DNA of 64,000 nt from an uncultured Collinsella sp. (GCA_902470695.1 CABRHH010000006.1:1-64000); one strand, 5' to 3'. Shown: positions 15,892 to 25,407, numbered from the stretch's first letter. A program made the numbers and translations. The notes: generated by a model not told the origin, from the sequence alone.

Positions 15892-17202
15892 CTACTTCAC
15901 TTCAATCAGCTCATAGCGGCTCGTACCCAGGCCGATCTTCTCGCCATGCTCGATCATGGACGGCCAATCGGTGTCCGGATGCGTGACGTAGAAGTGGTCA
16001 TGCAGCCGGCTGTGGTCCAGGTCGCCCGCCTGCTCGTGCTTGGCCAGGCTCTCGGTGAGCACCGTGTCGGGCAGCGCCGGCTGGCGCAGCGCGGCGTCGA
16101 TGCACGCCTGGTCGATCGCCACGGGATCGAAGCTCGCGAACATGCCGATGTCGGGCACGATGGGCGTGTCGTTCTCGGCGTGGCAGTCGCAGTTCGGGCT
16201 GATGTCGATCGCCAGCGAGATGTGGAAGCTCGGCCGGTTCTGCACGATCGCCTTGGTGTACTCCGCGATCTTGTAGTTCAGCACCTCGGCGGCCTGACCG
16301 TAATCGGCCTGGATGGCGTCCTGGTTGCACACGCCGATGCAGCGCCCGCAGCCCACGCAGCGGTCGTGGTCGATATGCGCCACCGGCACGGTGCGCGTCG
16401 TGCCGTTCGGCAGCACGCGCTCGCGCGAGCCCTCGAAGTCGATGGCCCCGTGCGCGCAGATGCGCTCGCATGCGCGGCACCCGATGCAGCTGGCCGCCGT
16501 CACGCTCGGCTTGCCCGCCGCGTGCTGCTCCATCTTGCCCGCACGGCTGCCGCCGCCCATACCCACGTTCTTCATGCAGCCACCGAAGCCCGCGCCCTCG
16601 TGGCCCTTGAAGTGCGTCAGGCTGATCACCACGTCGGCGTCCATGAGCGCATGGCCGATCTTGGCGTTCTGCACGTACTCGCCGCCCTCAACCGGCACCT
16701 CCACCTCGTCGGTGCCCTTGAGGCCGTCGGCGATGATCACCTGGCAGCCGGTGGCGTACGGGGTGAAGCCGTTCAGGTACGCGGAATCGATATGGTCGAG
16801 CGCGTTTTTGCGGCCGCCCACGTACAGCGTGTTGCAGTCGGTGAGGAAGGGCTTGCCGCCGAGCTCCTTGACCACGTCGGCCACGGCGCGTGCGTAGTTC
16901 GGGCGCAAGAAGCTCAGGTTGCCCGGTTCACCGAAGTGGATCTTGATGGCGACGAACTTGTTGTGGAAGTCGATCTGGTCGATACCCGCGCGGCGGATGA
17001 GGCGCTTGAGCTTGTCGAGCTGGCTCTCGCGCCCGTGCGTGCGCAGGTTGGTGAAGTAGACCTTGGCGGACTCGGCCGGGGCCGGGGCGGAATCGGCCGC
17101 GGGCGTCGTCGGGGCCTGAGCCGCGGCGGTGTCAGCAGCGGCATCCGTGACCCTGGCGGTCGCGGTGCCCTCGTTCGTCGATGCGCTGTTGCTTGAAGCC
17201 AT
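15892..17202 (-). CDS. DUF362 protein with two [4Fe-4S] clusters
   Basis: A 436-residue iron-sulfur protein. After an Ala/Thr-rich N-terminal tail of about 45 residues comes the DUF362 domain (VYFTNLRT, IKIHFGEPGN, FLTDCNTLYVGGR, SLTHFKGHEGAGFGGCMKN). A two-cluster ferredoxin insert follows, with CIGCRACERICAHGA and CVGCGRCIGVCNQDA, then the second part of DUF362 containing DISPNCDCH. The ATG has AGGAGG seven bases upstream. It is a single-gene unit with its own terminator. The family is widespread in anaerobes and presumed to act in electron transfer; no substrate is known. The N-terminal tail resembles the low-complexity extensions on the EchD and EchF subunits in this window. Confidence 0.88.
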   Translation of the reverse strand: MASSNSASTNEGTATARVTDAAADTAAAQAPTTPAADSAPAPAESAKVYFTNLRTHGRESQLDKLKRLIRRAGIDQIDFHNKFVAIKIHFGEPGNLSFLRPNYARAVADVVKELGGKPFLTDCNTLYVGGRKNALDHIDSAYLNGFTPYATGCQVIIADGLKGTDEVEVPVEGGEYVQNAKIGHALMDADVVISLTHFKGHEGAGFGGCMKNVGMGGGSRAGKMEQHAAGKPSVTAASCIGCRACERICAHGAIDFEGSRERVLPNGTTRTVPVAHIDHDRCVGCGRCIGVCNQDAIQADYGQAAEVLNYKIAEYTKAIVQNRPSFHISLAIDISPNCDCHAENDTPIVPDIGMFASFDPVAIDQACIDAALRQPALPDTVLTESLAKHEQAGDLDHSRLHDHFYVTHPDTDWPSMIEHGEKIGLGTSRYELIEVK

Positions 17203-17293
17203 GTGTGTTCCTCCTGGTGGTCGGTGCATGGTACAGGCGATGGCATCATCCTACGCCCTGAAGCCAACTCCAAGTCAACACGAATCTTTGAAC

Positions 17294-18541
17294 CTAGCGC
17301 TCCGTCATCCTCATACGGGCTGCCACCAGGCCAACCGAACCGGTGGCCACCGCAAACAGCAACACCACACCCAGATCGAGCATGACTGCGGCAAGCACCC
17401 CGCTGTCCACCTCCGAAGCCGCAAGCGCCGTGCTCACCGCATCGTTTACCCAGTACACCGGCATGAAGCGCGCCAGGGCTCGAATCGGCTCCCCCATCAT
17501 CGACAACGGCATCCACACGCCGCCGAGAAACGACAGGACCATCCCTCCCAGGTTGCCCACCGCATTCAGCCCTTCTTCCGCAAACCCCAGCTGCGACAGC
17601 AGATACGCCAGCGTGAACGGAATGAACGAGAAGCACAACAGGGCCAGCAGCGCCAAAACAACCTGGACCGGAGCCGTCCGCACCAGCCCCCACGCCCCGT
17701 TCGCCGTGATGCCCACAACAGACACCCAGCCAAACACCGCAAGCACCAGCACGCCCACGCCCAACAGGCTCCGGATACCCCGACGGCGCGTGCTCATCGG
17801 TGCGATCAGCTGGCGGCGGTTCACCTCGAGCTTCGTGAGCGCCGAAAACGCCACGCCCGCCACCACGACAACCGAGCATGTGACGGTATACACGCTAAAG
17901 CCCAGGTACGATGCCAGGCCCGAGGCGGGCGACACCCCTGATTGCGTCTCGACCATCTGAACATCCACCTGCTCCGCAGCGACGGGTACGGCAGCTGCAA
18001 GCACCTCATCGGCAGACGCCGCAGGCGCAAGTGCAGCAGCCGATGCCACCAGCGTCTCCCATCGCGACGCGCGCTGGGCTGCAAGCGCGCCCGCCTGCAT
18101 ATCGGTCCCATAGGCCACCTCAAGCTGGGGCAGATCATCACCCGAGCGCGCAGCGGCAAGCAACGCCTCCCCGAATCCGTCGGGAACCACCAGCACGGCA
18201 TCCACCTGCGACGTGGCGAGCGCGTCCTGGATGGCGAAGGAGCCAACGGACGCCGAGCCGACCGCGGCTTTTTCGACATCCGCTCCCGCTCCGTCCACGT
18301 CTAGAAGCTCCTCGGTTCGGCCGAGCTCGACACGAAGGGCCTTGGACACCGCAGATCCGTCCCGGTCGATCAGCGCGATGCGTGCCTGGGCATAGGCCGC
18401 TCCCGTATCTGCATCACCCGCCGCTCCCCCGGCGCCGCTCGACGTCAAAAACACGCCCATGATCGACAGGAATCCAACGTAGATGGCCAGATAGATCGGA
18501 TGGCGCAACACGATGCGCAGGACATACTTACAGATACTCAT
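17294..18541 (-). CDS. ABC-2 type exporter permease, second subunit
   Basis: Membrane protein of 415 residues in ABC-2 layout: one N-terminal span (IYLAIYVGFLSIMGVFL), a large extracytoplasmic domain (about residues 45-225), and five C-terminal spans from about 235. The ATG at 18541 has AGGAGG seven bases upstream and overlaps the preceding permease stop by 14 bases, so translation is coupled. Together with the other permease and the ATPase it makes a heteromeric exporter of the drug, lipid or lantibiotic-resistance type. The cargo is not evident. Confidence 0.88.
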   Translation of the reverse strand: MSICKYVLRIVLRHPIYLAIYVGFLSIMGVFLTSSGAGGAAGDADTGAAYAQARIALIDRDGSAVSKALRVELGRTEELLDVDGAGADVEKAAVGSASVGSFAIQDALATSQVDAVLVVPDGFGEALLAAARSGDDLPQLEVAYGTDMQAGALAAQRASRWETLVASAAALAPAASADEVLAAAVPVAAEQVDVQMVETQSGVSPASGLASYLGFSVYTVTCSVVVVAGVAFSALTKLEVNRRQLIAPMSTRRRGIRSLLGVGVLVLAVFGWVSVVGITANGAWGLVRTAPVQVVLALLALLCFSFIPFTLAYLLSQLGFAEEGLNAVGNLGGMVLSFLGGVWMPLSMMGEPIRALARFMPVYWVNDAVSTALAASEVDSGVLAAVMLDLGVVLLFAVATGSVGLVAARMRMTER

Positions 18542-19721
18542 TGCCTTGCCTCCTGAACAGCGCAACCGATATCGCCAGTCCAACTGCGGCTGCGATCACG
18601 CATACCGCCGCCCGCGCAAGAAACGGCCCCAGGTCGTCGTAGTAGTAGACGCTGTAGAACATATCGCGGATGAGCGCCACCGGGTTGATCCACAGCGACG
18701 CCGGGAACGCCTTCGCCACCGCATCGGCGAACTCCATGCAACGCGTGCCGTACATGCCCGCAAACAGGCTGAGCATGCAGCTCAAAACAGTCAGCACGCC
18801 CGAACGGGCATCGGCGTCCATCCGACCGGGCAGCGCGCCCACGCAGGCACCAATGCTCGCCGACAGCAAGGATGCCGCCATGATGCCCACCACGCACAGG
18901 CCCGCGCGCCCCGTGGCGTCGACATGCGCGATGACGCACATGTAGGCAAACGCCACAAGCAGAAAGCCTGTCGTGACCAGCCAACAGCCTATAACCGTAG
19001 GCACCAGCTGGCGCATGCGGCTGGTGCCCGACGCAGCGCGCCGGGCCGCCGTAGCCGACGACAGGGGCTGCAGCCGCCACACCATGCCCTCAGCCAGCTG
19101 CATGGCAAACACCGCCGTCATGCCCAACAGCGCATAGAAGAACCGTACGCCCTGGTCGGGCTGGGAATGCGTCAGGGACACCTCGCGCACCGACGATGCC
19201 TGCGACAGCGCGCGCTCCACCAGCTCAGCTCGCCCCAACAGCGCCGGGTCGCGCGTCACCGCATTGGCAAGCAGCGCCTCGTTCTGAAGATAGCTCGACG
19301 CCACCATCTCCAGAATCGAACGGTCGATCTCGAAGGATGAGCCGCTCTGCGCATGCACCGCCGACGTCGCCTCCGGCAACATGAGCCGACAGGCGCCATC
19401 GTCTGCAACCGCATAGATGCCGTCAACCGTGCCGTCCTCAAGCAGTTTGCGCGCCCGCTCGGCATCGGGCACCGCATGCACATCCAGCAGCGCATCCGAA
19501 CCCGTGGCAAGCGTGTCCACCACGGCAGCAAACCCCGAAGCATCCCAGGCGTCGTCTTGCACCACCGCCACCGGCACCGCCTCGATCGCATCCCCCTCCT
19601 TCAGCGCGTTGAACATGACGGCGAACACCGTGGAGAGCACGATGGGGAACAGCAGCGTCCAAATCACCGCGCTTGGTGTCATGACCAAGGTTTTTACCGT
19701 GAGCTTAACCGTGTTCCACAT
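18528..19721 (-). CDS. ABC-2 type exporter permease, first subunit
   Basis: Paralogue-like partner of the next permease, 397 residues, with a first span at about 18-38 (VIWTLLFPIVLSTVFAVMF), an external domain to about residue 190, and five or six C-terminal spans. It begins two bases upstream of the ATPase stop region and overlaps the next gene, so the three genes form one translational unit. The external domain has no recognised catalytic motif. Two different permeases with one ATPase is the layout of LnrLMN-like and daunorubicin-type exporters, which protect against membrane-active compounds; the assignment to that role is inference. Confidence 0.88.
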   Translation of the reverse strand: MWNTVKLTVKTLVMTPSAVIWTLLFPIVLSTVFAVMFNALKEGDAIEAVPVAVVQDDAWDASGFAAVVDTLATGSDALLDVHAVPDAERARKLLEDGTVDGIYAVADDGACRLMLPEATSAVHAQSGSSFEIDRSILEMVASSYLQNEALLANAVTRDPALLGRAELVERALSQASSVREVSLTHSQPDQGVRFFYALLGMTAVFAMQLAEGMVWRLQPLSSATAARRAASGTSRMRQLVPTVIGCWLVTTGFLLVAFAYMCVIAHVDATGRAGLCVVGIMAASLLSASIGACVGALPGRMDADARSGVLTVLSCMLSLFAGMYGTRCMEFADAVAKAFPASLWINPVALIRDMFYSVYYYDDLGPFLARAAVCVIAAAVGLAISVALFRRQGNEYL

Positions 19722-19723
19722 GC

Positions 19724-20845
19724 CTATCCCCGCCTGCCGTGAGCGGACGGCGCAACAGGTGCGACGCCGTCGCGAGCCGTCGAGGTGTCGCGCAGCTCGC
19801 GACCGGTGATTTCGAGAAAGACATCGTTCAGGGTCGGCGGCGCGCAGGTGATGCGCCCCACGCGCGCCCCGTCCGCGCGCAGGGCGGCCAGCACATCGGT
19901 GAGGTTGTGCTCGCTGGCGGCGCAGGACACCGTGAGCAGGCTGTCGGCAAGCTGCACGTCCAGCACATGCGGCAGGGCGCGCAGGCGGTCGAGTTCGCGC
20001 GCCGACAACGGCGCCGACGCATCGGCCGTCGGCGCCGTCGATGTGTTCCCGGCATCCCGAACCGATCGCGCACCTCCTGCAGACGGATCCGGGGATGCCG
20101 CCCCGGTGCGCGCAGGCCGCCTGCGCGCGCTCGACCCCTCCAGCTCGACCACGATGCGTTCGCCCATCTTGACGGAGCGCTTGAGCTCCTCGCAGGTGCC
20201 CTGGGCAAGCGCGCGGCCGTGGTCCATGATCATGACGCGGTCGCAGATCTGCTCGACTTCCTCCATATAATGGCTGGTATACACCACCGTGGCGCCCTCA
20301 TCGCGCAGACGGGCGATGCCGGCGAGAATCGCGTTGCGGCTTTGCGGGTCAACTGCCACGGTGGGCTCGTCGAAGAAGATGAGCTCGGGCTTGTGCGCGA
20401 TGCCGCACGCGATATTCAGGCGACGCAGCAGGCCGCCCGAAAGCTTGCGCGGCCGAAACGACGCGAACTCCTCCAGCTCAACGAACTCGAGCGCCTCGCG
20501 AACGAGCTCGCGGCGCCGAGCACGATTGGCAACGTATAGCGAGCAGAAGTAGTCGACGTTTTCATAGACCGTCAGCTCGTTGAACACGGCGACCTGTTGT
20601 GGCACCATGCCGATCCGGCGCTTCAAGTCGTACCGGGTTGCCGCCATGGGCTCACCGAACAGCTCGATGGAGCCGCGGTCATAGCTCAGCAGGGCGAGCA
20701 TGCAGTTGATGCTCGTGGTCTTGCCCGACCCGTTCGGTCCCAGAAGGCCGAAGATCTCCCCCGAAGCAATATGTACGTCGAAATGATCGAGCGCGAGCAC
20801 CTCATCGTAGCGCTTGACCAAACCGGTAACAGACACCACGTCCAT
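19724..20845 (-). CDS. ABC exporter ATPase
   Basis: ATP-binding subunit of 373 residues. Walker A is GPNGSGKTT, Walker B is LIFFDEPTVAVD and the switch His is in YTSHY. The signature reads LSGGLLRRLNIA, with Leu in place of the common Gln. A low-complexity linker (about residues 230-285) separates the ATPase from a small C-terminal domain. The ATG at 20845 is preceded by GGGAG; an upstream in-frame ATG at 20857 has no ribosome site. It is the first gene of the exporter operon and is divergent from a LuxR-type regulator gene. Confidence 0.9.
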   Translation of the reverse strand: MDVVSVTGLVKRYDEVLALDHFDVHIASGEIFGLLGPNGSGKTTSINCMLALLSYDRGSIELFGEPMAATRYDLKRRIGMVPQQVAVFNELTVYENVDYFCSLYVANRARRRELVREALEFVELEEFASFRPRKLSGGLLRRLNIACGIAHKPELIFFDEPTVAVDPQSRNAILAGIARLRDEGATVVYTSHYMEEVEQICDRVMIMDHGRALAQGTCEELKRSVKMGERIVVELEGSSARRRPARTGAASPDPSAGGARSVRDAGNTSTAPTADASAPLSARELDRLRALPHVLDVQLADSLLTVSCAASEHNLTDVLAALRADGARVGRITCAPPTLNDVFLEITGRELRDTSTARDGVAPVAPSAHGRRG

Positions 20846-20953
20846 TGCCTCTCCCATCTATGGTAGGTCGCTGTACCTCCGAACGCGCGGGGCGACAGCG
20901 CATATCCGCATCCGACGCCCTCAATCCTGCCTCAGGAGCGCCATCGAGCACCA

Positions 20954-20967
20954 GTGACATTTGTCAC
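20954..20967. promoter_or_regulatory. inverted repeat between exporter and luxR gene
   Basis: GTGACA-TT-TGTCAC, a perfect 6-bp inverted repeat with a two-base spacer, lies in the divergent region about 85 bases before the LuxR-type gene. Such dyads are typical sites for dimeric LuxR-type HTH proteins. Confidence 0.5.
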
Positions 20968-21038
20968 GAGTTGCATGTTCGCAGGTAGATGGACGTGTAA
21001 GCAGCACCACGGCAGGACATCTGCTACCATGCTGCCCT

Positions 21039-21809
21039 ATGGAACGCATCATCGACATAGCACTGGTACTTGCCTGCTGCACAGGTTTGCTCGCCGCACA
21101 GACAGCGGGCGACCTCGGCTCAGACACGGCCGTCGGAGCGAGCGGACAGGTGGCCGCGCTCCTGCTGGCTGTCATCGCCTCTGCCGGCTGCCAGCTGACG
21201 CCCCGCCCGGTCCGCACGGGTGTCGCCGTGGCGCTCGCAGCGGCCTCCTGCATGCTGCCGGGTGGCATCTTCGTGACGCCCGTGGCGCTGTACGAGCTCA
21301 TGCGCGGCGTGCACGGAAGCAGCATCGAGCGGGTGGGTATCGCGGCGGCTCCCCTCGCGGGCATCGCCGCGTTGTCGCTGCACCCGCTTTCCGGCGACAC
21401 GCTCGCGGCCCTGCTCGCCGTGTTCGCGCTCGCCGGAGCGCTCTCCCTGCGCACGCGCCGCATCGAGGCGCAAACCCGCACCGCGCGCCGCGTCCGCGAC
21501 GATCTGCAGCAGCGCGCACTGACCCTGCAATGCGAACAGCGGAGCCTCCAGCAGACTCTGGAGAACCTGCAACAGCAGCCCGCATCGGCAGCGACGGCTC
21601 TCCCGGCGCGACCCCCTATCTTCGCCTCGCTCACTGATCGGGAGTACGAGGTGGTGCGCCTGGTGGCGGACGGCCTCGACAACCAACAGATCGCCGAGGC
21701 AGCCTTCGTAAGCGAGGGCACGGTGCGCAACCGCATCAGCGCGGTCCTGTCGAAGACGGGATTGAAAAACCGCACCCAGATCGCCGTCGCCTGGTGGCGC
21801 AATCGATAG
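21039..21809 (+). CDS. membrane-anchored LuxR-type regulator
   Basis: A 256-residue protein. The N-terminal 135 residues form four to five hydrophobic segments (IALVLACCTGLLAA, VAALLLAVIASAG, GVAVALAAASCML, LAALLAVFALAGAL). A coiled-coil segment (about 145-185) leads to a LuxR HTH domain (about 195-250, LTDREYEVVRLVADGLDNQQ and SEGTVRNRISAVL). There is no receiver domain, so it probably senses a membrane signal directly or through a partner. The start at 21039 is chosen from the first span; the ribosome site is weak. Its divergence from the ABC exporter suggests it controls that operon. Confidence 0.82.
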   Translation: MERIIDIALVLACCTGLLAAQTAGDLGSDTAVGASGQVAALLLAVIASAGCQLTPRPVRTGVAVALAAASCMLPGGIFVTPVALYELMRGVHGSSIERVGIAAAPLAGIAALSLHPLSGDTLAALLAVFALAGALSLRTRRIEAQTRTARRVRDDLQQRALTLQCEQRSLQQTLENLQQQPASAATALPARPPIFASLTDREYEVVRLVADGLDNQQIAEAAFVSEGTVRNRISAVLSKTGLKNRTQIAVAWWRNR

Positions 21810-21868
21810 AGCCCCACGCCCGCAGCCGCCACCCGCGCGGCGTGCACGATGCCTTGCCGAAGCAGCCG

Positions 21869-23497
21869 CTACCGCGCGGCCTCCCAGGCGTCCAGTGCGC
21901 GCTGGAGCTGCACGCCGTCGGGCTCGTAGGGCTCGCGCACGCCACGGCGCAACATGAAGGGGTCGTTGCCCTTGCCCGTCACGATCACCACGGCGGGTCC
22001 GGCCGTTTCGCGCACGGCGCGATCGATGGCCGCGCTGCGGTCGAGCTCGATCTGCCAGTTCGCGTGCCCCTGAGCCGACACCGCACGGGCGATGGCCTCG
22101 CAGATGACCGCCGGATCCTCGGGACCCGGGTCGTCCTCGGTGATCACGATGCGGTCGGCGAGCCTGCCCGCCGCCGCGCCCATCGTCTCGCGCCGGTCCA
22201 CGCCCTTGCCGCCCGTCGCGCCGAACACCACGGCGATCTCGCGCCCCGGATAGCTCGCGCGCAGGTCGCGCAGGAGCGTCTCCAGGCTCATGCCGTTGTG
22301 CGCGTAGTCCACCACGCCCATGATGCGACCGCTCGCGCTCGGGTACAGCTCCATACGGCCCGGCACCCGGGCCTCGGCCAGCCCGCGCTCGATAGCCTCC
22401 GGCGCCACGCCGAGCGCCTCGGCGCACGCGATGGCACCGAGCGCGTTGCTCAGGTTGAACACCGCCGGCGAGGGCACCATGAGCATGCGCGTGAAGCGTG
22501 GGGTCCGCACACGGGCGCAAATCCCCCGCTCGCCGCGCTCGAACGCGAGCACCACAACATCGGCGTCCGTGCGCTCGATCGAGTAGGTGAGCACCCGCTC
22601 CACCGTCTTCGAGGCGCGGGCCGCCGCGAGCGCGCGATCTGCCACGTCCATATCGAGATTCACCGCCGCCACACGGCAACGGTCGAACAGCATGAGCTTG
22701 CTATCGAGGTAATCCTCGAGCGTGGGGTGCTCGATGGGCGAGATGTGGTCCTCGCCGAAGTTGGTAAAGGCTCCCACCGCGAACTCGACGCCGCGGGTGC
22801 GCTGGTACTTCAATGCCTGACTCGATGCCTCCATCACCACGTGCTCGCAGCCCGCGCACGCCGCGTTGGCAAGGCGGCGCTCTAGCTCAAAGGACTCCGG
22901 CGTGGTGAGCAGCGATTCACCATGCTCGATGCCGTCATCGTATTCGACGCCGGTGAGCAGCGCCGGGGCGTGGGTGCCCGTGGCCCCAGCATGCGCGGCC
23001 AGCATCGAGCGCAGGTAGTACGCGCTCGTGGTCTTGCCCTTGGTGCCCGTGAACGCGCACACCTTCACACGCCCGGACGGGTGGTCGTAGGCGGCGTCGG
23101 CCAACAGGCCGAGCGCGGCGCGGATGTCGGTGACCAGGATGCAGGGGGCCTGTGAAAGAACTGTTTGAGCCGGCGAGGTCGGGGTGCCCTTGTGCGGTTC
23201 GGCCTCGCTGCTCGCCTCCGTTGCAGGCGCGATCGGGGCACTTGCCCCATAGTCAACCTCAGACACATAGGCAACCGCGCCGGCCTCGATAGCCTGCAGC
23301 AGGTACTCCCGCTTGAACGCAGCGCCCTTGCACACGAACAGCGTGCCAGGACGGGCGGCGCGGGAGTCATCCGTCGCATAGGCGACCTCGATCTCGGCCT
23401 CCACCTGAACGCCCGGACGGCGTACCACGATGCCCGCCTGGTCGAGCAGGTCGGCATACTTATCCAACGTGCAGGTTATTTGCGAAGCGGCGGCCAT
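21869..23497 (-). CDS. murE: UDP-MurNAc-tripeptide ligase (MurE)
   Basis: Cytosolic Mur ligase that adds the third amino acid to UDP-MurNAc-Ala-Glu, 542 residues. Features: an N-terminal nucleotide-sugar domain (DDSRAARPGTLFVCKGA), P-loop FTGTKGKTT, the conserved TNFGEDHISPI and the C-terminal domain. At the position of the specificity motif, DNPR in diaminopimelate enzymes, this protein reads DDPG. Diaminopimelate is therefore unlikely as substrate; lysine or ornithine fits better. The ATG at 23497 has AGGAG six bases upstream. It is a lone gene, not in a mur/dcw cluster, and faces the LuxR gene end to end. Confidence 0.92.
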   Translation of the reverse strand: MAAASQITCTLDKYADLLDQAGIVVRRPGVQVEAEIEVAYATDDSRAARPGTLFVCKGAAFKREYLLQAIEAGAVAYVSEVDYGASAPIAPATEASSEAEPHKGTPTSPAQTVLSQAPCILVTDIRAALGLLADAAYDHPSGRVKVCAFTGTKGKTTSAYYLRSMLAAHAGATGTHAPALLTGVEYDDGIEHGESLLTTPESFELERRLANAACAGCEHVVMEASSQALKYQRTRGVEFAVGAFTNFGEDHISPIEHPTLEDYLDSKLMLFDRCRVAAVNLDMDVADRALAAARASKTVERVLTYSIERTDADVVVLAFERGERGICARVRTPRFTRMLMVPSPAVFNLSNALGAIACAEALGVAPEAIERGLAEARVPGRMELYPSASGRIMGVVDYAHNGMSLETLLRDLRASYPGREIAVVFGATGGKGVDRRETMGAAAGRLADRIVITEDDPGPEDPAVICEAIARAVSAQGHANWQIELDRSAAIDRAVRETAGPAVVIVTGKGNDPFMLRRGVREPYEPDGVQLQRALDAWEAAR

Positions 23498-23892
23498 ACG
23501 TTCTCCTTTTGCGCGCGCGACGTCCAACCTCTTTAGGATACCATCGCGCTGTTGCCGCGCCGCACCACCGCAAACGATACGCCACGGCCTGACCAAACCG
23601 CCCCGTCCCCCTATTTCACGAGGGGCTCTTCCGCATGACCGCACGTTTTGCAACGCAGCCCGACGCCCGTTGGACGGGGAGCATCGAGCGCACAGCCTAC
23701 GCGTGAGTGCCCAGGCATGCCACCGAACGAAGGCAAGCGCAGCCGATGAATTTCTGCAAAGCGTAAAAAAGTTGAGAGAAAATTTATGCATTTCGTAGTA
23801 TTTCGTATCTTAAAATCTTCTCATTTCGTTACAATCAGGGTAATAAAAAATGATCATTTCGTACATCGAATACAGACACACAAGGTGAAGAC
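23498..23892. other. intergenic between murE and DUF4143 ATPase gene
   Basis: About 395 bases, divergent. The murE side is ordinary GC-rich DNA. From about 23750 it becomes strongly AT-rich and holds four copies of an ATTTCGTA octamer, described separately, which must form the promoter region of the ATPase gene. No additional gene is supported. Confidence 0.5.
23790..23863 (+). repeat. four ATTTCGT(A/T) direct repeats
   Basis: ATTTCGTA at 23790-23797, 23800-23807 and 23856-23863, and ATTTCGTT at 23823-23830. They lie in the AT-rich region just before the DUF4143 gene and could be operator sites. The core CATTTCG also occurs in the ends of the element at 25420-25573. Confidence 0.65.
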
Positions 23893-25257
23893 ATGCTGAA
23901 ACGCAAAATCACGCAGCGACTTCGTACATGGTTGCAGACCGAGCCCCGCAAAGCTCTTTTCGTTACAGGACCGCGGCAAGTTGGCAAGAGCTACGCCATC
24001 CGCGCGTTTGGCCGCGAGCACTTCCCCACCTTCATAGAAATCAACCTGTTACACAACAAGCAAGCGCGTACAGCATTGCTCGAAGCTCCCGATGCTGAGG
24101 AATTCATCACCCGTATCTCCATCATCACGGGCACAAAGCTCAAGATAGGCCATACGCTCATCTTTATCGACGAGGTGCAGACAGCCCCCGACATCATGAC
24201 CATGGCAAAGTTTCTGGTGGAAGACGGCCGCTTCCGCTGGGCTTTCTCTGGCTCCATGCTCGGTACCGAACTGAGAGGCATCCGCTCGCACCCCGTTGGA
24301 TATGTTCATGAAATTCCTCTGCAACCCATGGATTTCGAGGAGTTCTGCTGGGCCATCGGTGTTTCCGAACGGGCGATGGAGCAGATTCGAGCAGCCTGCC
24401 ACAACGAAGAACCCGTCGCCGACTATATCCACACGGCGATGCTCACCAACCTGAGGACGTATCTTGTCGTTGGCGGCATGCCAGAAGTTGTCCAAACGTT
24501 TTTGGACACGCAAGGCGATCTGGCGCACGTCAGAAGCCTGCAGCATGACCTTAATAGTCAGTACCGGCGCGACATCTCGCAATATGCCGGCAATCGCGCT
24601 CTATACGTGCAGAGCATCTTTGATCAACTGCCCGTCCAGCTTGAGGGCGACTCGCAACGGTTTGTCCTCAACTCTATCGATCCGGAGGCGCGCTACGTTA
24701 GATACCAACGCGATTTTGTATGGCTGCAATCGGCTGGTGTCGGTCTCAAAACTGATCTTGTCACCGAGCCGAAATCCCCCTTGCTCAAAACAGCTAAAAA
24801 AGAACAATTCAAGCTCTATCAGTCAGATACGGGCATGCTCATCGAACGCTACCCCGCCCCGCTTGCTCGCGCTGTGTACCTCAACGACAAGCACCCCAAC
24901 CTCGGAGGCATATATGAGAACTTCGCAGCACAAGAACTAACAGCGCAGGGACATGAGCTCTATTACTACATGACGAAAAAACGAGGCGAGGTCGATTTCG
25001 TAGTAGATGGTCCCAACTGTTCGGCCATCGCTATCGAAGTGAAGTCGGGCTCGTATTACCATGCACACGCCGCGCTCAACCATATGCTCAACACGCCCGA
25101 ATACCATGTCGACCTTGGAATCGTGCTTTCGCAGGGAAACATCGAACGCGATGGCAAGGTCCTCTACCTCCCCCTCTACGCTTCCTTCTGCCTGCCAGCA
25201 TATCTCGACGGATCCCGCGAGATCGAAGGGCTCAAGCTGGGGATAGCACGCATCTAG
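23893..25257 (+). CDS. AAA ATPase with DUF4143 domain
   Basis: A 454-residue ATPase of the AAA_14/DUF4143 group. Walker A is TGPRQVGKS, Walker B is LIFIDEVQ, with a sensor around FSGSML. The C-terminal DUF4143 part includes LYQSDTGML, GGIYENFAAQEL and a PD-(D/E)xK-like segment, GEVDFVVDG followed by AIAIEVKSG. Members are abundant in anaerobes and have no settled role; the nuclease-like segment hints at DNA or defence functions. The ATG has AAGGTGAAG upstream. Base composition is visibly more AT-rich than the neighbours, consistent with recent acquisition. A strong terminator follows. Confidence 0.88.
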   Translation: MLKRKITQRLRTWLQTEPRKALFVTGPRQVGKSYAIRAFGREHFPTFIEINLLHNKQARTALLEAPDAEEFITRISIITGTKLKIGHTLIFIDEVQTAPDIMTMAKFLVEDGRFRWAFSGSMLGTELRGIRSHPVGYVHEIPLQPMDFEEFCWAIGVSERAMEQIRAACHNEEPVADYIHTAMLTNLRTYLVVGGMPEVVQTFLDTQGDLAHVRSLQHDLNSQYRRDISQYAGNRALYVQSIFDQLPVQLEGDSQRFVLNSIDPEARYVRYQRDFVWLQSAGVGLKTDLVTEPKSPLLKTAKKEQFKLYQSDTGMLIERYPAPLARAVYLNDKHPNLGGIYENFAAQELTAQGHELYYYMTKKRGEVDFVVDGPNCSAIAIEVKSGSYYHAHAALNHMLNTPEYHVDLGIVLSQGNIERDGKVLYLPLYASFCLPAYLDGSREIEGLKLGIARI

Positions 25258-25364
25258 CCGTTGTACGCCAATGGGCTGTTTGGACCGAAGCAGCCGCTGC
25301 CGATGGAGCAGCACCCCGCCATAGGAAGTAGTCGATACGGCAAAATCTACGCCCGACGAACTGA

Positions 25365-25407
25365 GGGCCCCAGCCGAAGTCATCAACGCTTCGGCTGGGA
25401 CCCGTTT
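25365..25407 (+). terminator. Rho-independent terminator after DUF4143 gene
   Basis: A 15-bp stem with one mismatch (GGGCCCCAGCCGAAG pairing with CTTCGGCTGGGACCC), nine-base loop, then GTTT. It lies about 110 bases after the stop. Confidence 0.82.
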
